A stretch of DNA of 5,564 nucleotides, taken from NCBI GenBank assembly GCA_016919565.1, contig JACXTO010000049.1, positions 1-5,564 of the forward strand, read 5' to 3'. Shown here piece after piece: positions 1-5,564 of this stretch. Origin of the DNA: Methanomassiliicoccaceae archaeon (lineage in GTDB: Archaea > Thermoplasmatota > Thermoplasmata > Methanomassiliicoccales > UBA472). The notes below the pieces were generated by a model that saw nothing but the letters and a program-made list of their open reading frames with translations, was not told the origin of the DNA and searched no databases. The position numbers were made by a program, and so were the translations under genes. Numbering within the stretch: the first letter of the stretch is position 1; every line of letters starts with the position of its first letter.

Positions 1-111
1 CAACAATCAATTCCAACCATCCCATCATAAATCTATTCCTGATGTTGACGAAACAACGTGAGGATGTCAATCCTAACAGATCGGCGAGATTTTCGACAGT
101 GTGAAACAAGT

Positions 112-129
112 ATTATCTAATCAGATAAT
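112..129. repeat. Perfect 7-bp inverted repeat, possible operator or hairpin
   Basis: The arms ATTATCT (112-118) and AGATAAT (123-129) are exact reverse complements around a 4-base spacer. Just downstream, the octamer ATAATTCA occurs twice (138-145 and 148-155) at a 10-base period, about one helical turn. Both lie upstream of a TATA-like stretch near 167-176. This could be a regulator site, but the region is very AT-rich and such repeats arise by chance there. Confidence 0.3.
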
Positions 130-165
130 TAACTGGCATAATTCACTATAATTCATATTTGAAAA

Positions 166-176
166 ATTATAATATC
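166..176 (+). promoter_or_regulatory. Possible archaeal TATA box upstream of the 217 ORF
   Basis: The stretch ATTATAATATC lies in a very AT-rich segment. A start site about 25 bases downstream (around 199) would leave a short leader before the ATG at 217, with AAGGTG at 206-211 as a weak Shine-Dalgarno-like match. It is assigned by position and composition only. Confidence 0.25.
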
Positions 177-216
177 TGTCGGATACCATGACCTAACTTC
201 CTTTTAAGGTGCGTCC

Positions 217-432
217 ATGGGAAATAAAAAGGCAGGTTGCTGTAATCAGAAGATAGAGATGGTGCTGAAGAAGGACTGGAGAACTGCAGCTCAAACTGCT
301 GAGATCACAGGTGTCGAAGGTCCACGATTCCTTGCTCCTCTTTCGCGAGCGCATGGACGCCGCGAGGTCACTCCCGACAAGCATCCACTCGAAGGGAGGG
401 CGAAGCGCGTGGTGGGCACTCCAAAGTTCTGA
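217..432 (+). CDS. Possible small hypothetical protein (71 aa), weakly supported
   Basis: I do not recognise this product. The frame runs from ATG to TGA for 71 residues. It begins MGNKKAGCCNQK, with a Cys-Cys pair at 8-9, and is basic throughout, rich in Lys and Arg, with no membrane span and no known motif. In its favour are the AAGGTG just before the ATG, a TATA-like box at the right distance, and a local rise in GC content from the AT-rich flank. Against it are the short length, mixed codon use less biased than in the genes downstream, and competing open frames on both strands. A 9-base inverted repeat (211-219 with 352-360) overlaps it, so the stretch could equally be an untranslated or structured leader, or a decayed gene. 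Confidence 0.22.
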   Translation: MGNKKAGCCNQKIEMVLKKDWRTAAQTAEITGVEGPRFLAPLSRAHGRREVTPDKHPLEGRAKRVVGTPKF

Positions 433-489
433 TACGAATCCACCATCTCCAATGGCATATTTTGGCATGTTGCGAGATAGCATATAACA

Positions 490-498
490 TTTAAATAT
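490..498 (+). promoter_or_regulatory. Probable TATA box of the symporter operon
   Basis: TTTAAATAT is the best archaeal TATA-like sequence between the upstream region and the 36-residue gene. Initiation about 25 bases downstream would give a leader of roughly 90 bases before the ATG at 609. This AT-rich box also explains why the frame opens at an ATG at 497: that codon falls inside the putative promoter and is unlikely to be translated. Confidence 0.4.
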
Positions 499-608
499 GC
501 ACAAAAAGATGACGTTCGCCAGTTCGGCAAGCACACCTTGTGAAATGGGTGACGGTGGGGCGTACAACTCTCAAGGGTTCTTCCGGGACGGGGTTTGGGG
601 GAAGGGCA

Positions 609-719
609 ATGCTAGGAATCGAGGATCCTTGGATCATCTTGGGCTATGCGGTAATGTTCATCTCCGCCATCGCCTGCGTGGTATATGGCTGGCTGAAGCG
701 CAACTCCATGGAGGACTGA
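609..719 (+). CDS. Symporter small accessory protein (36 aa, single membrane span)
   Basis: This micro-gene has ATG at 609 and TGA at 717-719. The product begins MLGIEDPWIILGYAV, has one hydrophobic span (about residues 8-28) ending in ACVVYGW, and closes with a charged tail, LKRNSMED. The LGI-x-DPW start and the CVVYG motif are, from memory, hallmarks of the very short proteins annotated as symporter small accessory protein, encoded directly before sodium:solute symporters in archaea and bacteria. A G-rich tract (597-606) precedes the ATG and can serve as ribosome-binding site. The last codons, ATG GAG GAC TGA, contain GGAGG, the Shine-Dalgarno site of the symporter two bases downstream, so translation is probably coupled. 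The likely role is a membrane partner that stabilises or tunes the transporter, inferred from context and by analogy with other micro-subunits. Its mechanism is unknown. Confidence 0.82.
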   Translation: MLGIEDPWIILGYAVMFISAIACVVYGWLKRNSMED

Positions 720-721
720 GC

Positions 722-2341
722 GTGGTCGATGCCGCGCTCGTTTGGGGCGCCACAATCGTCTATGCTGTAATCATGATCTATCTGGGATACCTCGGCTGGA
801 AGAAGACCAAGAGCGGTGAGGACTACCTTCTTGCCGGAAAGAACGTCAAATCCTGGATCATCGGCCTTTCCTATGGCTCCACCTTCATCAGCACCTCCGC
901 CATCGTCGGGTTCGGGGGCTACGCCGCCGTCTACGGAATGGGGATCATCTGGTTGGCGGCGCTCAACATCCTCGTCGGAGTCCTAGTGGCATTCGTGTTC
1001 TTCGGCAAGCGGGTGAGGCAGATCGGGCAGAGGCTCAAATGCCAGACATTCCCAGAGCTTCTGGGGAAGTCGTACAATTCCGAGTTCATCAGATGGTTCG
1101 TAGCATTAGTGATATTGATCGGAATGCCCCTCTACGCAGCGGCCGTCCTGATCGGCGGCGCTTACTTCATGTCAATCACTATCCCGGGGCTGGCGTTCAG
1201 CTACGCTCTTCTGATATTCGCTTTCATCACCCTGGCCTATGTCATCACAGGTGGGCTGAGAGCGGTGATGTACACGGATGCCTTGCAGGGCTTGTTGATG
1301 ATAGTTGGAATGATCGTTATCCTGGCGATCACCATCACGACCCTGGGCGGGGTCGAGAGCGCCAACCAGCAGTTGACGGACCTGGCGCCACAGATACCCC
1401 AAGCGCTAAGGGATCAAGGAATGAACGGCTGGACGGCATTCCCATCGTTCCTGTCAGAGAACTGGTTCAGCGTGGTAGCGACCATCATCCTCCCGGTCGG
1501 CATAGGCGTGCTGGCGCAGCCTCAATTGGCGGTAAGGTTCATGACTGCCAAGAACGCCAAGACGCTGAACCGCGCCATCCCAGTGGGAGGGATATTCCTG
1601 GTCCTGATGACCGGCTTTATCTTCACCATCGGGGCATGGTCGAATGTATACTTCTGGAATAATTTCGGACAGATCTCTTTCCTGGCCGCAGGCAAAGACG
1701 TCAACGCGATCATTCCGCTTTATATCAATACATCAATGGACCAGACAATCGTGGTGATGTTCATGTTGACCTTATTGGCCGCCGCGATGTCCACGCTCTC
1801 CTCGCTCTTCCATGTCATGGGCTCTTCGGCCGGTTACGACCTTTGGGCCACGGTGAAGAAGTTCAGTTTCATCCCTCAGAAATGGAGGGGGGAGGAGACA
1901 GGCAAGAGGTCCCTTCGAATCAATCGATATGCCACGATCCTGATGTTCATCATATCGCTTGCCATTGCGCTAGCTATCCAAAGGAGCGACGGCGTGATCG
2001 CCATCGCCACCGCCATGTTCTTCGGGGTTTGCGCGAGCGCCTTCCTGCCACTGTTCGTGCACACGCTGTTCGCTAAGAAGCCCTCCAAGTCCGCCGCTCA
2101 GATCTCACTCACTGTCGGAACGCTGGTATGGTTCTTCTGGACATTGTTCGTGTTCACGAAGGACGCGGTCGTCTTCGGCCTTTCGAAGGCGCTGTTCGGC
2201 ACGGACAGCATCCTATCCAAGCCCTGGTCGATCATCGACCCGATCGTGATAGCTCTCCCGATGTCGACGATGGCCCTGATAATCGTGTACTATCTGGACA
2301 GGAAATCGAAAACGGAGATTACCGCGACTCCGGCGAAATGA
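722..2341 (+). CDS. Sodium:solute symporter family transporter (539 aa, GTG start)
   Basis: This is an integral membrane transporter of the SSS (SLC5/PutP-like) family, expected to couple solute uptake to a sodium gradient. From GTG at 722 it has 539 residues, normal for the family, and about 13 spans (roughly 4-24, 46-66, 72-95, 122-145, 157-178, 188-208, 248-268, 288-306, 340-366, 404-420, 425-449, 461-479, 505-525). Typical features are TKSGEDYLLAGKN (29-41), the signature GGLRAVMYTDALQG (177-190) and AAAMSTLSS (353-361), where Ser357-Thr358 align with the conserved Na2-site ligands. Span 2 carries STFISTSAIVGFGG (53-66). GTG is chosen because GGAGG (710-714) lies 7 bases upstream and because the 75 codons before it overlap the accessory micro-gene and show no family similarity. 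The substrate cannot be deduced; a carboxylate, amino acid or similar small solute is possible. Confidence 0.94.
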   Translation: MVDAALVWGATIVYAVIMIYLGYLGWKKTKSGEDYLLAGKNVKSWIIGLSYGSTFISTSAIVGFGGYAAVYGMGIIWLAALNILVGVLVAFVFFGKRVRQIGQRLKCQTFPELLGKSYNSEFIRWFVALVILIGMPLYAAAVLIGGAYFMSITIPGLAFSYALLIFAFITLAYVITGGLRAVMYTDALQGLLMIVGMIVILAITITTLGGVESANQQLTDLAPQIPQALRDQGMNGWTAFPSFLSENWFSVVATIILPVGIGVLAQPQLAVRFMTAKNAKTLNRAIPVGGIFLVLMTGFIFTIGAWSNVYFWNNFGQISFLAAGKDVNAIIPLYINTSMDQTIVVMFMLTLLAAAMSTLSSLFHVMGSSAGYDLWATVKKFSFIPQKWRGEETGKRSLRINRYATILMFIISLAIALAIQRSDGVIAIATAMFFGVCASAFLPLFVHTLFAKKPSKSAAQISLTVGTLVWFFWTLFVFTKDAVVFGLSKALFGTDSILSKPWSIIDPIVIALPMSTMALIIVYYLDRKSKTEITATPAK

Positions 2342-2360
2342 TTAGGGTGCCAGAAGAAAA

Positions 2361-2399
2361 CCTCTTACAAACATTTCCATTTCAGAATGTCGTAAGTGG
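2361..2399 (+). terminator. Stem-loop after the symporter, possible 3' end element
   Basis: About 20 bases after the symporter stop, CTTAC (2364-2368) pairs with GTAAG (2392-2396) and ACATT (2371-2375) pairs with AATGT (2386-2390). CC/GG adds further pairs outside a single T-T mismatch. This makes about 12 base pairs with a 10-base loop and a small internal bulge. No T-run follows, so it is not a classical intrinsic terminator. It may be an mRNA 3'-end, stability or processing element. Confidence 0.35.
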
Positions 2400-2528
2400 G
2401 AAAGCTGCGCAAAGATTGTAACGATATCTAGATAGTGAGGCTCGTTTCTGCTAGAATTCCGCTCATCGACCTCATATTCTGCGAACGCGGCTCAAATCGG
2501 CACGATTCGACACATCAAGGATGGGCTA

Positions 2529-2541
2529 TTAACGATGTTAA
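2529..2541. promoter_or_regulatory. Palindrome copy 1 (TTAACGATGTTAA), candidate operator
   Basis: The half-sites TTAAC and GTTAA flank 3 bases. The sequence differs at one base from the copy at 2681-2693 in the same spacer. It ends 10 bases before a strong TATA-like stretch (2552-2560). This symmetry fits a dimeric helix-turn-helix regulator, but no regulator is identified. Confidence 0.35.
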
Positions 2542-2551
2542 AGTTGATTAG

Positions 2552-2560
2552 ATATATAAT
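2552..2560 (+). promoter_or_regulatory. TATA-like box, distal to gdhA
   Basis: ATATATAAT is the best TATA match in the 469-base spacer, but it sits about 250 bases before gdhA. A T-run (2564-2569) follows at once. I see no ORF of useful size between it and gdhA on this strand. It could give a long gdhA leader or an untranslated RNA, or be non-functional. Confidence 0.3.
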
Positions 2561-2680
2561 CAGTTTTTTAATAATAACTATAGTATTTGACGCGTCTTTA
2601 ATCTCCGTATTGAACTAATCAATTCCCGATTCTCTGAATGAATACCTAATTGACTGGCCGATGCTATTTCAACAAATTCA

Positions 2681-2693
2681 TTAACAATGTTAA
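2681..2693. promoter_or_regulatory. Palindrome copy 2 (TTAACAATGTTAA), candidate operator
   Basis: This matches the copy at 2529-2541 at 12 of 13 bases. The symmetry extends one more base pair on each side (2680-2694). It lies about 120 bases before the gdhA start codon, upstream of the proximal promoter candidate. Confidence 0.38.
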
Positions 2694-2713
2694 TTGGCTT
2701 CTTTTAGCACACT

Positions 2714-2727
2714 AAATAACGTTATTT
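2714..2727. promoter_or_regulatory. Perfect 14-bp palindrome upstream of gdhA
   Basis: AAATAACGTTATTT is exactly self-complementary. It shares the AAC/GTT core with the TTAAC-n-GTTAA elements and ends just before the purine-rich GGAAAC (2729-2734) and TATA-like CTTTATTA (2740-2747). That position suits a transcription factor acting at the BRE/TATA region of gdhA. Confidence 0.4.
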
Positions 2728-2728
2728 T

Positions 2729-2747
2729 GGAAACACATGCTTTATTA
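2729..2747 (+). promoter_or_regulatory. Candidate BRE/TATA promoter of gdhA
   Basis: A purine-rich GGAAAC (2729-2734) is followed by CTTTATTA (2740-2747). Initiation about 25 bases downstream, near 2770, would give a leader of about 40 bases carrying AGGAG (2797-2801), which is 9 bases before the ATG. The TATA match is imperfect, so this assignment rests mostly on spacing. Confidence 0.35.
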
Positions 2748-2810
2748 GGACAATTTCATTGAACCGATTACCGTATCGATTTCGAGCGGTCCAAACAGGA
2801 GCGTCAATAG

Positions 2811-4145
<1,335 letters not shown>

Positions 4146-4234
4146 GCTACAAGGATGAGGAGGTCGGAATTCCAAAACACATTTGCTCTTCCTGCGCCAC
4201 GGAGATAGGGATCGCCGTTCGGTGCGGGAGGAGC

Positions 4235-4243
4235 ATTAATAAT
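4235..4243 (+). promoter_or_regulatory. Candidate TATA box of the nfnA-nfnB-like operon
   Basis: ATTAATAAT, preceded by the purine-rich GGGAGGAG, is the only TATA-like stretch in the 194-base gap after gdhA. Initiation near 4266 would give a leader of about 75 bases that includes the palindrome at 4301-4310 and the Shine-Dalgarno GAGGGG (4329-4334). Read-through from gdhA is also possible, as no clear terminator is visible. Confidence 0.35.
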
Positions 4244-4300
4244 CATTTCCAGGATCCGAAGCTTCCAGGCCTCGCTCCACCTCCTTCCCGTTGCAGCGCG

Positions 4301-4310
4301 TTAACGTTAA
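4301..4310. promoter_or_regulatory. Palindrome TTAACGTTAA in the nfnA leader
   Basis: This exact 10-base palindrome has the same TTAAC/GTTAA half-sites as the elements before gdhA (2529-2541 and 2681-2693), but with no spacer between them. It lies 30 bases before the nfnA start codon, downstream of the TATA candidate, where a bound protein would repress. The different spacing weakens the case for one shared regulator. Confidence 0.3.
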
Positions 4311-4339
4311 GCTTACATTCGACATCTTGAGGGGTAAAT

Positions 4340-5266
4340 ATGTCCAAGACTAGTGCGGATATGAATCCGATCGGGCACTCCTGCCGGAGCCTTTCGACCG
4401 CGGAGAAGCTCAGCGAAGACCTGGCGCCGAAGATCCTTGAGAAGAGGGAACTTGTAAAAGGCATCTTCGAGTACCTCGTATTCGCACCGAACGTAGCGGT
4501 CAAGGCGAAGGCTGGACAATTCGTCGTGGTGATGCCCGATGCGATCGGCGAGAGGATCCCCCTCACCATCGCGGACTGGGACTGCGAAAGGGGGACGGTC
4601 ACCCTCATCTTCATGGTGGTCGGGGCATCGACGCAGAAACTGGCGAAGATGAATCCGGGAGACCGGCTCGAAGCGCTGTCCGGGCCGCTGGGACACGCCT
4701 CCGAGATAGAGAACTATGGCACTGTCGTCCTAGTAGCTGGCGGGGTCGGTACCGCGCCGGTCTATCCCATCATGAAAGCCTTGAAGGAGAAAGGCAACAA
4801 GATAATCGCCATACAGGGGGCGAGGACGAAGGAGCTCCTATTTTGGCAGGACAAGCTGGCCTCGGTCAGCGATGAGCACATCATCACCACGGATGATGGC
4901 TCCTTCGGCCGAAAGGGGCTCGTCACAGAGCCGTTGAAAGAGATACTCGAGAAGGACAAGTCCGTGGGGCGGGTGGTCGCCATCGGACCTGCGATCATGA
5001 TGAAGTTCTGCGCCAAGACCTCCCAGCCATTCGGCATCAAGACCATGGTCAGCCTCAACCCGATCATGGTCGACGCCACGGGCATGTGCGGAGTATGCCG
5101 GGTGAACGTCGGAGGCAAGACATTCTTCGGCTGCGTCGACGGACCCGAGTTCGATGGCCACCTGGTAGATTGGGACCTATTCATGGCCAGGCAGAGGACG
5201 TACCTCGAACAGGAAAAGGAATCAATGGACTGGTATTCAAAGGGGGCGAGCTCATGGAAGGAGTGA
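4340..5266 (+). CDS. nfnA: NfnA/SudB-type FAD/NAD(P)- and [2Fe-2S]-binding oxidoreductase subunit
   Basis: This is the small flavoprotein subunit of a ferredoxin-NADP oxidoreductase (NfnAB/SudBA family, often annotated as sulfide/dihydroorotate dehydrogenase-like). With its partner it moves electrons among NADH, ferredoxin and NADPH in the cytosol, in characterised members by flavin-based bifurcation. Visible features are a FAD-binding barrel with GQFVVV (59-64) and RIPLTIAD (72-79), an NAD(P) domain with AGGVGTAPVYP (133-143) and GPAIMM (216-221), and a C-terminal [2Fe-2S] site with Cys250, Cys253 and Cys265. Asp245 is placed to be the unusual Asp ligand known in NfnA. CVDGPEFDGHLVDW (265-278) is diagnostic. 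The length is 308 residues against about 280 usual; the excess is an N-terminal extension of about 30 residues before KILEKREL. ATG at 4340 has GAGGGG 5 bases upstream; ATG at 4361 (Met8) is an alternative. The 3' end overlaps the next gene by 13 bases. Confidence 0.93.
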   Translation: MSKTSADMNPIGHSCRSLSTAEKLSEDLAPKILEKRELVKGIFEYLVFAPNVAVKAKAGQFVVVMPDAIGERIPLTIADWDCERGTVTLIFMVVGASTQKLAKMNPGDRLEALSGPLGHASEIENYGTVVLVAGGVGTAPVYPIMKALKEKGNKIIAIQGARTKELLFWQDKLASVSDEHIITTDDGSFGRKGLVTEPLKEILEKDKSVGRVVAIGPAIMMKFCAKTSQPFGIKTMVSLNPIMVDATGMCGVCRVNVGGKTFFGCVDGPEFDGHLVDWDLFMARQRTYLEQEKESMDWYSKGASSWKE

Positions 5267-5564
5267 ACAAGATCAGGCCCCTTTCGGTCACGGAGTTCAA
5301 ACAACGTTCGAAGACCAAGCGGGAGAAGATGCCTGAGCAGGATCCTGCCATCAGACGCCACAACTTCTCCGAGGTCAACCTAGGTTTCACGGCAGAGCAG
5401 GCGATCGCTGAGGCGAATCGCTGCCTACTTTGCCAGAGATTTCCATGCACCAAGGGCTGCCCGGTCCAGGTCAAGATCCCGCAGTTCATCGAAGCGGTCG
5501 CCGACGGGGAGTTCCTCAAGGCGTTGACCATAATCAAGGAGGACGATGCGCTGCCGGCGATCAC
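5254..5564 (+). CDS. nfnB: NADPH-dependent glutamate synthase-family large subunit (GltA/NfnB/SudA), 5' part
   Basis: The first 103 residues are present; the gene runs off the window (family length about 460-480). The start of the family is clear: KMPEQDP (25-31), then the N-terminal ferredoxin-like region with Cys57, Cys60, Cys65 and Cys69 in C-x2-C-x4-C-x3-C spacing, continuing into PVQVKIPQFI (70-79). These cysteines bind [4Fe-4S] clusters that pass electrons between the FAD of this subunit and the upstream partner. ATG at 5254 is chosen: it is preceded by the G-rich AGGGGGCGAG and overlaps the nfnA stop by 13 bases. GTG at 5263, overlapping that TGA, is possible but has its purine tract too close. 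Automated annotation often calls this gltA, but the adjacent NfnA-type subunit argues for an Nfn/Sud-type oxidoreductase rather than true glutamate synthase. Overlap implies co-translation and a fixed complex. Confidence 0.94.
   Translation, partial: MEGVNKIRPLSVTEFKQRSKTKREKMPEQDPAIRRHNFSEVNLGFTAEQAIAEANRCLLCQRFPCTKGCPVQVKIPQFIEAVADGEFLKALTIIKEDDALPAI

Larger units (their letters stand above)
2400..2810. other. AT-rich intergenic spacer before gdhA, no gene seen
   Basis: No convincing coding frame, tRNA or other known RNA is visible on either strand. Besides the elements listed separately, it contains the short perfect palindromes ACTATAGT (2577-2584) and GACGCGTC (2589-2596). The last 50 bases form the gdhA leader with its Shine-Dalgarno site. 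The length and palindrome density suggest regulatory content. Confidence 0.5.

Noticed and set aside
61..74. Short hairpin AGGAT/ATCCT
   Set aside because: It has only five base pairs with no associated gene end or T-run, so it is expected by chance in this much sequence.
193..567. 124-codon minus-strand ORF across the upstream region
   Set aside because: It has no recognisable domain, crosses the AT-rich to GC-rich boundary, and runs antisense through the probable promoter of the transport unit. It looks like a chance frame.
2460..2525. Possible tRNA or small RNA suggested by GGCTCAAATCGGCACG
   Set aside because: No cloverleaf, acceptor stem or standard T-arm can be drawn around it, so a tRNA is not supported.
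4166..4173. GGAATTCC as an NrpR-type nitrogen operator
   Set aside because: The methanogen operator needs GGAA and TTCC separated by about 6 bases. Here they are contiguous, and the site lies far from the start codon.
4146..4260. Zinc-finger-like peptide (HICSSCATEIGIAVRC) after gdhA
   Set aside because: The C-x2-C followed by one more Cys lacks a fourth ligand, and there is no start codon with a ribosome site. The open frame is read-through from an out-of-frame shadow of gdhA. A remnant of a small zinc-ribbon gene cannot be excluded.
4762..5361. Long minus-strand ORFs opposite the nfnA-like gene
   Set aside because: They are antisense shadows of a strongly recognised gene with diagnostic motifs. 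The translated products show no family features.

Overview
The window looks like euryarchaeal DNA, most plausibly from a Thermoplasmata or Methanomassiliicoccales-like lineage. Moderately GC-rich genes with many AGG/AGA arginine and ATA isoleucine codons alternate with strongly AT-rich spacers. Those spacers carry archaeal TATA-like boxes rather than bacterial -35/-10 pairs, and the genes have clear Shine-Dalgarno sites. All assigned stop codons are TGA. The taxonomic placement is an inference from composition and gene content, not a measured match. All genes recognised with confidence are on the + strand.

Layout. Positions 1-608 are a long upstream region: AT-rich to about 215, then a more GC-rich stretch that may hold a 71-codon hypothetical ORF (217-432), then a TATA box near 490 and a leader. 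A two-gene transport unit follows. It begins with a 36-residue single-span membrane protein (609-719) that matches the 'symporter small accessory protein' type. Two bases after its stop codon comes a 539-residue sodium:solute symporter (722-2341) that starts with GTG. The Shine-Dalgarno sequence of the symporter lies inside the last codons of the small gene, so the two are probably translationally coupled. The longer open frame running back to 497 is not the true N-terminus. Downstream are a stem-loop (2361-2399) and a 469-base AT-rich spacer rich in short palindromes, including two near-identical copies of one 13-base palindrome.

The second half is a nitrogen and NADPH module. It holds a complete bacterial-type NADP glutamate dehydrogenase (gdhA, 2811-4145). 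After a 194-base spacer with its own probable promoter comes the FAD/[2Fe-2S] small subunit of an NfnAB/SudBA-type NADPH:ferredoxin oxidoreductase (4340-5266). The start of its large subunit, from the GltA/NfnB family, overlaps it (from 5254) and is cut by the window edge. Together these genes link the NADPH/ferredoxin pool to ammonium assimilation or glutamate breakdown. The substrate of the symporter cannot be read from the sequence.

The most notable item is the unlisted micro-gene at 609-719. Next is the palindrome family TTAAC-n-GTTAA, which recurs in the spacers before gdhA and before the Nfn-like pair and may mark a shared regulator.
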